Positions 9,526 through 17,616 of a DNA stretch of 64,000 nucleotides are shown here, one piece after another. A program made the translations under genes and the position numbers. Source of the DNA: Acetatifactor muris (GTDB lineage: Bacteria > Bacillota > Clostridia > Lachnospirales > Lachnospiraceae); NCBI GenBank assembly GCA_023663635.1, contig JAMPHD010000003.1:95079-159078 (forward strand), given 5' to 3'. Under the pieces are notes generated by a model. That model was not told the origin of the DNA, did not search any database, and was given only the letters and a program-made list of their open reading frames with translations. Numbering within the stretch: position 1 is the stretch's first letter; every line of letters starts with the position of its first letter.

Positions 9526-9813
9526 TCATTTATAAATATCGCCTCTTGAATCCACATTAATTATATACAAAATTTCTATTCTTCCATCAGAAGTGATATT
9601 AAAAATAATTCTGTATTTGCCGATTCTAAGCCTTTTTCGTCCATCTGAATAGCCTTGAAGTGTTTTAATATCACCTTTCGGAGGTTGCTCTGTCAATCCC
9701 TCAATCCCGGCTTTAATCCTCTGCTTTGTCGGCTTGTCCAGCGCAGAAATGTATTTTGCGGCTTTTTTACTATATTCAATTTTCAAATTATGATCACACT
9801 CCTTTTTCGGCAT
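9526..9813 (-). CDS. RelE/ParE family toxin
   Basis: A 95-residue basic protein with the ParE/RelE plan: an early helix pair (EYSKKAAKYISALDKPTKQRI), then GDIKTLQGYSDGRKRLRIGKYR and the strand IIFNIT...IEILYIINVDSRGDIYK. The LRIGKYRI segment and the closing R..IY pattern are typical of toxins that cleave ribosome-bound mRNA or poison gyrase; which of the two cannot be told. It is transcribed before its likely antitoxin. A TATAAT sequence on the minus strand at 9842-9847 could be the -10 of the pair. Confidence 0.8.
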   Translation of the reverse strand: MPKKECDHNLKIEYSKKAAKYISALDKPTKQRIKAGIEGLTEQPPKGDIKTLQGYSDGRKRLRIGKYRIIFNITSDGRIEILYIINVDSRGDIYK

Positions 9814-9870
9814 GCCTTATAATAAGCTCCACATGGAACACATTATAACGCAAAACATCCCCTTTTTCCA

Positions 9871-11115
9871 TCATTCAGTCCCCCGAAACTTCCCGTATAT
9901 CTCCGCCAACCGCACCAACAGCGCCGTCACCTGCTCCATGGACTGCACACAGGCATACTCATATCTGCCGTGGCAATTCTCACCGCCCGTGCATAGATTG
10001 GGACATGGAAGACCCATAAACGAAAGTCTTGCGCCGTCCGTACCACCTCTGATGGGACACATCTTAGGCTCGATGCCGAGCTCCTCCATGGCTTTCACCG
10101 CATGGTCGATCAGGTGCATATGCGGCCTGATCACATCCCGCATATTGTAATAAGAATCCTTCAACTCCACCGTGACCGTGTTCTCCCCGTATTTGCGGTT
10201 CATAAAATCCACGCAGTCCAGGAACAGTTTTTTCCGGGCCTCAAAGAGATCTCTGTCATGGTCGCGGATGATATAGTCCACCACCGTCTCCTCCACATTG
10301 CCCCGAATGGAATCCGGATGAAAGAAACCCTCATACCCCTCCGTGTACATGGGATTCTGCTCCACCGGCAAAAGGCTCTGAAACTCCTGCGCCATCAGCA
10401 CCGCGTTCTTCATCCTGCCCTTGGCGTCCCCGGGATGCACGCTCCTGCCATGCACCGTAAGTTTGGCGCCCGCCGCGTTGAAATTCTCATATTCCAGTTC
10501 TCCTAAGGGGCCGCCGTCCACCGTATAGGCATAGTCCGCCGCAAAGAGTCCCACATCAAAATGATCCGCCCCGGAACCGGTCTCCTCATCGGGCGTAAAG
10601 CCCAGACGAATCTTGCCGTGAAGGATTTTAGGATCTCCCAACAGCGTCTCCGCCATGGCCATGATCTCCGCGATGCCGGCCTTATCATCCGCGCCGAGAA
10701 GGGTTGTCCCATCCGTCACGACCAGATCTTTCCCCACATGCTTTAACAGCCCCGGAAAATCCGCGGTGCGCATGACAATATCCCGCTCTCCGTTCAGCAC
10801 GATATCTCCGCCGTCATATCCCTCCACGACGCGGGGGCGCACATTGGCGCCCGTCACCGCGGGGGAGGTATCCATATGCGCGATGAAACCGAGCACCGGC
10901 CCTTCCCCGCACCCCTCGGACGCGGGGATCGTGGCGTAGACATAGCAGTGCTCTCTGTCATACACGATCTCCTGCGCTCCCATGTTGGAGAGTTCCCGCG
11001 CCAACATCTCCGCCAGATCATGCTGCTTTGCAGTGCTGGGCATGGTCCCGGACTCCTCATCGGATTGGGTATCCACCTGTACATATCTCAAAAATTTCTC
11101 TATCGTCGGACTCAT
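9871..11115 (-). CDS. pepT: Peptidase T (tripeptide aminopeptidase)
   Basis: A cytoplasmic M20B zinc metallopeptidase that removes the N-terminal residue of tripeptides. Metal and active-site motifs are visible: [11 protein letters not shown] (His, Asp), [28 protein letters not shown] (catalytic Glu pair), the dimerisation domain with [16 protein letters not shown], and [20 protein letters not shown] with the last metal ligands. The start at 11115 ([12 protein letters not shown]) matches the family and has a purine-rich AGGAA ribosome-binding site; the frame stays open 81 bases further upstream but that is not needed. Confidence 0.96.
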   Translation of the reverse strand: MSPTIEKFLRYVQVDTQSDEESGTMPSTAKQHDLAEMLARELSNMGAQEIVYDREHCYVYATIPASEGCGEGPVLGFIAHMDTSPAVTGANVRPRVVEGYDGGDIVLNGERDIVMRTADFPGLLKHVGKDLVVTDGTTLLGADDKAGIAEIMAMAETLLGDPKILHGKIRLGFTPDEETGSGADHFDVGLFAADYAYTVDGGPLGELEYENFNAAGAKLTVHGRSVHPGDAKGRMKNAVLMAQEFQSLLPVEQNPMYTEGYEGFFHPDSIRGNVEETVVDYIIRDHDRDLFEARKKLFLDCVDFMNRKYGENTVTVELKDSYYNMRDVIRPHMHLIDHAVKAMEELGIEPKMCPIRGGTDGARLSFMGLPCPNLCTGGENCHGRYEYACVQSMEQVTALLVRLAEIYGKFRGTE

Positions 11116-11168
11116 GACATCTATTCCTTTCCCTCGGGGCAGTCCCGGAATTTCCCCGCATACTTCTG

Positions 11169-11196
11169 ATTGTATCATATTATTTGTGTATTTCAA
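11169..11196 (-). promoter_or_regulatory. Sigma-A type promoter of pepT
   Basis: On the minus strand TTGAAA (11191-11196) and TACAAT (11169-11174) are 16 bp apart, about 55 bp before the pepT start codon. It lies between the symporter stop codon and pepT, so pepT can be transcribed independently. Confidence 0.65.
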
Positions 11197-11218
11197 CTTT
11201 TTCTTATTCCTGCCGGTT

Positions 11219-12682
11219 TCATTTTTTATTCACGGCGTTTTCCCTGCCATATCCGAGGATCTCGTCACAGATTCCGCCCGGTCTTAAACTCAGGATCAAA
11301 ACTCCGATCAGATTGGGCACCGCCATCAGTCCGTTACAGATATCCGAGAAATTCCAGACAAGCTCCAGAGAGCAGATCGCCCCCACAAACACCGTCAGCG
11401 CATAGATGAATCTGTACCAAAGATTGTATCCGCTCCTGCCCGTCAGAAACTCAAAGGCTTTCTCCCCCTGATAGGCCCATGCCACAATAGTGGCAAAGGC
11501 GAACAAAATGATGCTGACGCTCACAAATCTCGCACCCCACACCCCGTAGACCTTGGAGAAGACGGCTATGGTGAGCTCCGTACCGTTCAACAGTTCCCCC
11601 GATTCGTTGACTGCCCCCAACAGGCCTGACGACACAAAGGCAAGCCCCGTGAGAAGACAGATGACCATGGTGTCCAAAAACACCCCCGTCATGCTGATGT
11701 AACCCTGCCGTATGTAATCCTCCGTGTCCGCGGCTGCAGCCGCAATCCCGGCAGCCCCCAGGCCCGCCTCATTGGAGAAAACGCCTCTGGACACGCCGAG
11801 CCGCAGGGACTTGGAGACGGACAGAGAGGCCGCCACCGTGAGATTGCCCAAAAGGCCACCCGTCACCGCCTGCGGCGCAAAGGCCATCACCACAATGGAA
11901 GCAATTCCCTGCGGAATCCGCGCCATATTGAAACAGATCACTCCCAGAGTCCCCAGAACATAAAAGCCTCCCATAAAAGGCACCAGAAAGCGGGTCAGAG
12001 AGGCGATGGAGCGAATCCCGCCCAACACCACCGTGATCGTGGCCAGAGTCAGCACAAGCCCCGTCAGGGCCACCGGCACGTCAAATGCCACTTTACAGGC
12101 CTCCGCAATGGAATTGGACTGTGTCATATTGCCCATGCCGAAGGAGGCTGCCACGGCAAACAGCGCGTACAGAAAAGCCAAAATGCGCGCCACCGCCCCG
12201 CCATGCCTTCCTCTCGTGCGCGGCAGGGCATCCCGCAGGGTATACATGGGACCGCCCACTCTCTCGCCCAATCTGTTATAACTCCGATATTTCACGGACA
12301 GGGAACTCTCCACCAACTTAGTGGCAAGCCCCAACACACTTGCCGCCATCATCCACAGTAAAGCTCCCGGGCCGCCCAACACCATGGCGGTGGCCACCCC
12401 CACTATGTTCCCTGTTCCTATGGTGGCCGCAAGCTCCGTGGTCAGGGCGGCAAAAGGAGACACCCCGGAAGAACCGCCGTGTTTTACATCGGTTTTGCAG
12501 CGACCGTCCCTCATGTACTCAGGCTCCAATCCAAGGGCACAGCGCAGGGCAAATTTTAACCTCTTCACCGGCAAAAAACGCAATCGCAGCATCAGCCATG
12601 CGCCCGTTCCCAACATAAAGACCAAAAGCCATGGACCCCAGATCAGTTCATCCAGTCCCGCCATCCATTCAGCAATCATCAC
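11219..12682 (-). CDS. Sodium:alanine/glycine symporter (AGCS family)
   Basis: A 487-residue integral membrane transporter with about 11 hydrophobic segments. AGCS signatures are visible: [31 protein letters not shown] near residue 70-100, which forms part of the Na+/amino-acid site, and [23 protein letters not shown] near residue 300. The family imports alanine or glycine with sodium. Its neighbour pepT releases amino acids from tripeptides, so the two are functionally compatible, although a promoter separates them. Substrate is inferred from the family only. Confidence 0.93.
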   Translation of the reverse strand: MMIAEWMAGLDELIWGPWLLVFMLGTGAWLMLRLRFLPVKRLKFALRCALGLEPEYMRDGRCKTDVKHGGSSGVSPFAALTTELAATIGTGNIVGVATAMVLGGPGALLWMMAASVLGLATKLVESSLSVKYRSYNRLGERVGGPMYTLRDALPRTRGRHGGAVARILAFLYALFAVAASFGMGNMTQSNSIAEACKVAFDVPVALTGLVLTLATITVVLGGIRSIASLTRFLVPFMGGFYVLGTLGVICFNMARIPQGIASIVVMAFAPQAVTGGLLGNLTVAASLSVSKSLRLGVSRGVFSNEAGLGAAGIAAAAADTEDYIRQGYISMTGVFLDTMVICLLTGLAFVSSGLLGAVNESGELLNGTELTIAVFSKVYGVWGARFVSVSIILFAFATIVAWAYQGEKAFEFLTGRSGYNLWYRFIYALTVFVGAICSLELVWNFSDICNGLMAVPNLIGVLILSLRPGGICDEILGYGRENAVNKK

Positions 12683-12800
12683 ATGCTCCCCGGGAAGCTT
12701 TAGTTATTGGTATGAACGACCTGCATGTACTTATTCCACTCGGATCCCCATTCCGTCGCGGGCAACGGCGCCGGCGCGCTCTGCACATCCGTTTTTGCTC

Positions 12801-12838
12801 AAAGCGGCCCGTGTCCTTGCCATCGGACGGGCCGCTTT
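12801..12838 (-). terminator. Hairpin downstream of cotJC, probable terminator
   Basis: A perfect 12-bp stem (AAAGCGGCCCGT at 12801-12812 with its complement at 12827-12838) with a 14-nt loop sits between the cotJC stop and the symporter gene. It is GC-rich with A/T flanks and could work on both strands; the T run is weak on the minus strand. The rest of the interval 12683-12880 shows nothing else I recognise. Confidence 0.6.
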
Positions 12839-12880
12839 ACTTTTCCATTGTTTCCAATCTCTTAGAACCGCCGTATCGCC

Positions 12881-13495
12881 CTATTGGGCGGCGGTGTCGC
12901 AAGTGTCAAAACCGGGATTGAACGCATAGAAATTCTTCGCGTTCAGCTTATCCTGCGTGATGCGAAGCGCCTCGCCAAACCGCTGGAAGTGAACGATCTC
13001 GCGCTCCCGCAGGAACCTGATGGGCTCGCACACATCGGGATCCTTCACCAGGCGGAGGATATTGTCATAGGTGCTGCGGGCCTTCTGCTCGGCAGCCATA
13101 TCCTCCATCAGATCCGTGATGATATCGCCCTTCACCTGGAACTCGCAGGCATTAAAGGGAATCCCGCCGGCGGCCTGGGGCCAGATGCCGATGGTGTGAT
13201 CCACATAATACTTGTCGAATCCGCTCTTCTCGATCTCCTCCATGGAGAGATTGCGGGTGAGCTGATGCACGATGGCCCCGATCATCTCCAGATGCGCCAA
13301 CTCCTCGGTGCCGATATCCGTCAGCAACCCCGCCACCTCCTTGTAGGGCATGGAGTAACGCTGGGACAGATAGCGCATACTGGCGGCCAACTCTCCGTCA
13401 GGTCCGCCGAACTGGGAGATGATCACCTGCGCCAGATTCGCGTTGGGTTCCTTGATATTCACGGGGAACTGTAATCTCTTCTCATAACTCCACAT
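12881..13495 (-). CDS. cotJC: Spore coat protein CotJC (manganese catalase-like)
   Basis: A ferritin-like di-iron/manganese protein of the Mn-catalase family, a spore coat component. Metal-ligand helices can be seen in NANLAQVIISQFGGPDGELAA, the EELAHLEMIG segment and AAEQKARSTYDNILRL, then REREIVHFQRFGEAL. The start at 13495 (MWSYEKRLQFPV) gives the normal length of about 204 residues and overlaps the cotJB stop as TAATG, indicating translational coupling. The open frame extends 16 codons upstream inside cotJB but that is not the start. It is the last gene of cotJABC, expressed in the mother cell during sporulation in relatives. Confidence 0.95.
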   Translation of the reverse strand: MWSYEKRLQFPVNIKEPNANLAQVIISQFGGPDGELAASMRYLSQRYSMPYKEVAGLLTDIGTEELAHLEMIGAIVHQLTRNLSMEEIEKSGFDKYYVDHTIGIWPQAAGGIPFNACEFQVKGDIITDLMEDMAAEQKARSTYDNILRLVKDPDVCEPIRFLREREIVHFQRFGEALRITQDKLNAKNFYAFNPGFDTCDTAAQ

Positions 13496-13758
13496 TATCC
13501 ACACACTCCTTCCCAGGGCAGAGGCGCAGCGCCCCATCTCCACTCCTGATTGCTGTCAGACAGACTCAGTTTCAGGGGGTAATAGTTTCTGGAGAATTCC
13601 TTCTCCATCTGTGTCTTAATGCGGTTGTAGTGATTGAAATATTCCATGGCATTGCGATCCTGCGGATGGGTATCCAGATAGAGCGCCAACTCCACCAACG
13701 TGAAATCCAAAATGCCGATATCCCGGAGCATCTGATCTTTGTTGTTCATGACACGCAT
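13495..13758 (-). CDS. cotJB: Spore coat protein CotJB
   Basis: An 87-residue protein with the CotJB pattern: an N-terminal helix IGILDFTLVELALYLDTHPQDRNAMEYFNHYNRI and a C-terminal YYPLKLS...WRWGAAPLPWEG, the tryptophan-rich tail of the family. It is part of the inner spore coat and is needed with CotJA and CotJC. It overlaps cotJA by 13 bp at the 5' end and cotJC by one base at the 3' end. The ATG at 13749 is an alternative start four codons in. Confidence 0.93.
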   Translation of the reverse strand: MRVMNNKDQMLRDIGILDFTLVELALYLDTHPQDRNAMEYFNHYNRIKTQMEKEFSRNYYPLKLSLSDSNQEWRWGAAPLPWEGVCG

Positions 13759-13916
13759 CTCCTTCCCGTGAAAGGTTTGTTCAACTCGGGGAAGATCGTG
13801 CCTATGCAGTATGCTTTTTCCAGATCTTCATACATATTGTCGAAGCGCTGCCAAGGCACATAGGCCATGGCCACGGGAAACTGCTCACAGTGCTCGTCAA
13901 TCTTAAAGTCCTGCAT
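13746..13916 (-). CDS. cotJA: Spore coat associated protein CotJA
   Basis: A 56-residue protein starting MQDFKIDEHCEQFPVAMAYVPWQRF, with the AMAYVPWQ and LEKAYCIGTIFPELNKPF motifs of CotJA. I chose the ATG at 13916 because AGAGGA lies at good spacing before it; an ATG five codons earlier (13931) lacks one. First gene of the operon. A sequence resembling sporulation sigma-factor -10 elements (CATACTAT, minus strand, 13955-13962) lies about 40 bp upstream, but no convincing -35 was found. Confidence 0.93.
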   Translation of the reverse strand: MQDFKIDEHCEQFPVAMAYVPWQRFDNMYEDLEKAYCIGTIFPELNKPFTGRRCVS

Positions 13917-13987
13917 GATATTTCCTCTCATACTTCTGAAATTCGGTTAATATCATAGTATGAGAATCTGCCGGATTGGTGCGTGAT

Positions 13988-14851
13988 TTATCTGCTCTCT
14001 CCCATAAAGAACAGGGCGATCAGCCCGGGGCCGGTGTGCGTGCCGATCACGGGGCCCAGGGAATTTATCATAAAATTCTGCACGCCCAGGCGCTCTCTGA
14101 TCTGATCCCGCACAAATTCCGCATCCTCCAACGCGTCACCGTGGCTGATCATCACCATATCATTGCCCGCCGTATAGTTCACGGTCTTCTTCTCCATATA
14201 GTCCACCAACGTGGTCAGAGATTTCTTTCTGCCCCTCACCTTGGCGATATTGATCAGATGTCCCTCGTCATCCACATGCAGCATGGGTTTGATGCCCGCC
14301 AACGTGCCGACCACCGCGGTCGTTTTGCTGACCCGTCCGCCACGGTAGAGATGAAACAGATCGTCCACCGTGAACACATGCACAAACTCCAATTTATGCT
14401 CCTCCAACCAGTCGGTCACTTCGTCCATACTCTTGCCCTGCGCTCTGAGCTGCACCGCCTTATAGACGAACAATCCCTCGCCCATGGACGCGCAGAGGGA
14501 GTCCAACACCCTGATCTTACAGTCCGGATGTCTCTCCATCACTTCCTGCGCCGCCACCGCCGCGCTGTTATAACTGCCGCTGAGTCCGGAGGAAAAAGCG
14601 AGATACAGGATCTCCTTCTCGGTCTGCGCCAATTTTTCCAGAAAAGTGGACGCCTCCTCGGGATTCACCTGAGAAGTGGTGGGCATCTTGCCCTGTCTCA
14701 TCATATCAAAAAAAGCCTTCGGCTCCAATTCCTTACCCTGACCATAAGTGACACCATCCAAAATATAACTGAGATTGATGCAGGCTATCTCATTCTGTTT
14801 CAGGTAATCCACCGGCAAATCCGCGGTGCTGTCCGTAACCAGTTTAAACAT
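13988..14851 (-). CDS. DegV family fatty-acid-binding protein
   Basis: A 287-residue DegV protein. The family binds fatty acids and some members are the FakB subunit that presents them to the kinase FakA. Visible signatures are VTDSTADLP at the N-terminus, the KMPTTSQVNPEE region, LAFSSGLSGSYNSA, RVLDSLCASMGEG and the RGGRVSKT segment near residue 170, with MVMISHGDA and GPVIGTHTGPG near the C-terminus. It stands alone, without fakA nearby, so its partner would be encoded elsewhere. Confidence 0.93.
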   Translation of the reverse strand: MFKLVTDSTADLPVDYLKQNEIACINLSYILDGVTYGQGKELEPKAFFDMMRQGKMPTTSQVNPEEASTFLEKLAQTEKEILYLAFSSGLSGSYNSAAVAAQEVMERHPDCKIRVLDSLCASMGEGLFVYKAVQLRAQGKSMDEVTDWLEEHKLEFVHVFTVDDLFHLYRGGRVSKTTAVVGTLAGIKPMLHVDDEGHLINIAKVRGRKKSLTTLVDYMEKKTVNYTAGNDMVMISHGDALEDAEFVRDQIRERLGVQNFMINSLGPVIGTHTGPGLIALFFMGESR

Positions 14852-14937
14852 ATCATTCCTCCTTCGTTCTTAAGTTTTTTTATCAGTCTAACACAAATAT
14901 CCGTTTTGTGCAAATTCCGTCTGAATCCGATTGCCGC

Positions 14938-16401
14938 CTATCTGCCGCCTTTCCCCGACCCGGGAAGCCTCTTTCGGATCAGGCGTTCCCCCAACTTGCC
15001 CGCGTTCAGCGGAACCAAGGGATAGGCGTAACTCCTGTGGGATACGGTGCGGTTGCACACGATGGACAATACGGCGATCAGGATAGCCGCCAGATATCCC
15101 CACAGCCCGAAGACCGCCGTCAGTATCAGATTCAGAATGCGCATAAACTTCAGCGCGTAGCCCAATTCATAATTGGCCTGCGTATAGTTCGCGATGGCCA
15201 CAAACGCCATGTAGAGCATGACTTCCGAGGAAAACCATCCGCTGTTGACCGAAAATTCCCCCAACACCAGCGCTGCCATGACGCTCAGTGGCGTGCTCAG
15301 CATATTGGGAGTGTTGACCGCCGCCAGTTTCAGGCCGTCTATCGCAAGCTCCAGGATCAAAAACTGCCATAACAGCGGGATGTTCGGAGGCTCCTGCAGC
15401 ATGATGAACTCAAAGCCCTTGGGGATATATTGCGGGTGATCCATCAACAGCAGAAAAGTGGGCGTCATCACATAAGTCAAAATGGCGATCAGAAAGCGGG
15501 TGAGCCGCAGATAGGTGCCCGTGATGGGCGGAAAATAATAGTCATCCGCCTCGTCGATCACGTCGAAGATCGTGGTGGGAATGATCATGGCGGAGGGCGA
15601 GTTGTCCACCAGCACGATGATATTGCCCTCCAGAATCTGCGCGGCGGCGGTATCCGGCCGCTCCGTGTACTTAAATTTGGGAAAAGGATTAAACCACTTC
15701 CTCCGATAGATGCACTCCGCCAGACTCTCCTGATTCATGGTGAGGGACTCCACGCGAATGTTGTTGATCCTGCCCCTGAGTTCCTGCAGAAAGTCCCGGT
15801 CCACCCTGTCATCCATATAACAGAGCACGATATCCGTGTGGGAACACTCCCCCGCGTTCAACATCTCCATCCGCAATTTCTCGCTGCGGATGCGCCGGCG
15901 GATCAATGCCGTGTTGAACACCACCGTCTCCACAAATCCGTCCTTGGATCCCCGAAGGACCTTGTCCTTCTCGGGCTCCTCCACCCCTCTGGCGGGATAG
16001 GTTCTTGCATCTATGAGGATCGCCTTGAGATATCCGTCCACCAACAGCACAAACACCCCCGACAGCAGGGGCGTGAGGATCTTTTCCCACTGATCCTGCA
16101 GATCCACCTCCACATAGGAAATGCATTGCTTGGACATCTCGTGGGCGTCCTTCGGAACCTTGTCCGGCGCAAGATCCATGAATTGCTGTAAAAGTTTCTG
16201 AATCAGATCGTCCTTGCAAAATCCGTCCACAAAATACATACAGGCATCCCTGTCTCCGATCTTTATCACCCGGTACACCAGATCAAAATTACGCTCCACG
16301 CCCAAAATCCGGTTGAGATACCGCATATCCTCCTGCAGATTGCCCGTCATGCGGCCCGCTGTGCTGTTTTGAGAACCTCTGTTTTCCGTATGATTATCCA
16401 A
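14938..16401 (-). CDS. GerA-family spore germination protein (SpoVAF-like)
   Basis: A 487-residue protein with the GerA-A-subunit plan: a soluble N-terminal half (residues about 20-290) and a C-terminal membrane half with about five spans. The signature FNPFPKFKYTERPDTAAA..LEGNIIVLVDNSPSAMIIP resembles SpoVAF more than nutrient receptor subunits. SpoVAF is a spore inner-membrane protein linked to the SpoVA dipicolinate channel. No B or C receptor subunit and no spoVA genes are next to it, which also argues for the SpoVAF type. Sporulation expression is inferred from the family. Confidence 0.88.
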   Translation of the reverse strand: MDNHTENRGSQNSTAGRMTGNLQEDMRYLNRILGVERNFDLVYRVIKIGDRDACMYFVDGFCKDDLIQKLLQQFMDLAPDKVPKDAHEMSKQCISYVEVDLQDQWEKILTPLLSGVFVLLVDGYLKAILIDARTYPARGVEEPEKDKVLRGSKDGFVETVVFNTALIRRRIRSEKLRMEMLNAGECSHTDIVLCYMDDRVDRDFLQELRGRINNIRVESLTMNQESLAECIYRRKWFNPFPKFKYTERPDTAAAQILEGNIIVLVDNSPSAMIIPTTIFDVIDEADDYYFPPITGTYLRLTRFLIAILTYVMTPTFLLLMDHPQYIPKGFEFIMLQEPPNIPLLWQFLILELAIDGLKLAAVNTPNMLSTPLSVMAALVLGEFSVNSGWFSSEVMLYMAFVAIANYTQANYELGYALKFMRILNLILTAVFGLWGYLAAILIAVLSIVCNRTVSHRSYAYPLVPLNAGKLGERLIRKRLPGSGKGGR

Positions 16402-16459
16402 AATAAATACTCCCTTTCCGGCTTATTTTCATCCATAGTTTTGCCGAAAAGGGAATATA

Positions 16460-16996
16460 TCATTCCGATTCTTCAGATTTCCATGCTTTTGTGGTGCTGC
16501 CAAAGCCCCCGTTTCTGATGCCTTCCGCCTCATCGTCCACGGTGATGCCGTACTCCAGAAAGATTCCCTGCACGATGCCCATGCCCGCAGTGACATCCAC
16601 GGTCTTGCCCTCATTGGAATCATTGGTCAGCTTGACAAAGATATGCCCCTCATTGTCAGAGTAAAAGTAATCGCTGTCGATGATGCCCACCGTGTTGTTC
16701 ATCTGCAGCCGGAATTTAAAACCCAGTCCGCTGCGGGGATAGATCTTTAACACCCAATTCTCCTCCATCCGGACCCGTATGCCGGTGGGGATCTTTATGG
16801 TCGCCCCGGGCGGCAGTGAAAAGGCAAAGGGCGCATGGAAATCATATCCCGCGCTCCCTCTTGTGGCGCGCGCGGGCAAAAGGAGGGAGTCATAGATATC
16901 CCGTATATCCTGTGCCGTATACTCCGGAAAATCCTCCTTCATGGCATTCGCGAAACACTCTTCACTGACTTTATAAAACTGCGCGATTCTCTGCAT
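16460..16996 (-). CDS. dut: dUTPase-like nucleotidohydrolase
   Basis: A 178-residue protein with the five trimeric dUTPase motifs: RATRGSAGYDF, PRSGLGFK, NTVGIIDSDYF (catalytic Asp and uracil-facing Tyr), GMGIVQGIF and the C-terminal RNGGFGSTTK arm that closes over the phosphates. The enzyme converts dUTP to dUMP and pyrophosphate. The motif-3 loop carries an acidic insertion (YFYSDNEGHI) in place of the common YRGE, seen in clostridial members. The start at 16996 has an AGGAGA ribosome-binding site; it lies 34 bp after nrdG, in keeping with a shared deoxynucleotide role. Confidence 0.85.
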   Translation of the reverse strand: MQRIAQFYKVSEECFANAMKEDFPEYTAQDIRDIYDSLLLPARATRGSAGYDFHAPFAFSLPPGATIKIPTGIRVRMEENWVLKIYPRSGLGFKFRLQMNNTVGIIDSDYFYSDNEGHIFVKLTNDSNEGKTVDVTAGMGIVQGIFLEYGITVDDEAEGIRNGGFGSTTKAWKSEESE

Positions 16997-17030
16997 GGTG
17001 ATCTCTCCTATATCACGTCGGGTCGTATTT

Positions 17031-17603
17031 TTACAGCACACAGGAAGTGACGGGGGCGCTCGCCACGGGGTTCATGGCCGGCGCGTCCTTGGGATCGGAA
17101 TAATCCGGACAGTGCAGTATGGGGATCTGCGGATCCACCTTTTTCAAAGTCTTCTGCACATCGATCACCCTCTGATTCCTGCTCCCCTTCCACAGGAGCT
17201 TTACGTCTTTCTCCCCGGCCTTAAACTCACCGTCCACCACCACGTCCACATACTGCATCATGGGATAATAGAGGATATTCTCCCAGCTGTCGCCCGTGTA
17301 GAGCCAGATGGTCTTGTCGGGATAGCGCTCCTTCACCTCGGCCATGAGACTCCTCACATCCAGGCGGTTGGCCGGATGAAGGGGATCTCCTCCCGAGAAT
17401 GTGATACCCGATATATAGGACTTATCCAGTTGTTCAAAGATTTCATCCTTCGCCGCGTCATCAAAGAGCAATCCCCCGTCGGGATCCCAAGTGACGGGGT
17501 TTTGGCACTCTTTACAGCAGTGGTTACAGCCCGCGACCCAGAGCACGACTCGCAGACCGTCTCCGTTCAGCATATCATCCTTGGTTATATTGTGATATCT
17601 CAT
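17031..17603 (-). CDS. nrdG: Anaerobic ribonucleotide reductase activating protein NrdG
   Basis: A 190-residue radical SAM activase that installs the glycyl radical on NrdD. The CxxxCxxC cluster motif is in GCNHCCKECQNP near residue 25, followed by WDPDGG and the GITFSGGDPLHPAN motif near residue 75. Length is at the long end for NrdG. It is encoded 13 bp after nrdD and shares its promoter. It needs an anaerobic cytoplasm and flavodoxin or similar donor. Confidence 0.97.
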   Translation of the reverse strand: MRYHNITKDDMLNGDGLRVVLWVAGCNHCCKECQNPVTWDPDGGLLFDDAAKDEIFEQLDKSYISGITFSGGDPLHPANRLDVRSLMAEVKERYPDKTIWLYTGDSWENILYYPMMQYVDVVVDGEFKAGEKDVKLLWKGSRNQRVIDVQKTLKKVDPQIPILHCPDYSDPKDAPAMNPVASAPVTSCVL

Positions 17604-17616
17604 GAAAAATATTTCC

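Noticed and set aside
12884..13474. Second spore-coat operon strand
   Set aside because: The plus-strand frame across cotJC has no start signal and mirrors the real gene.
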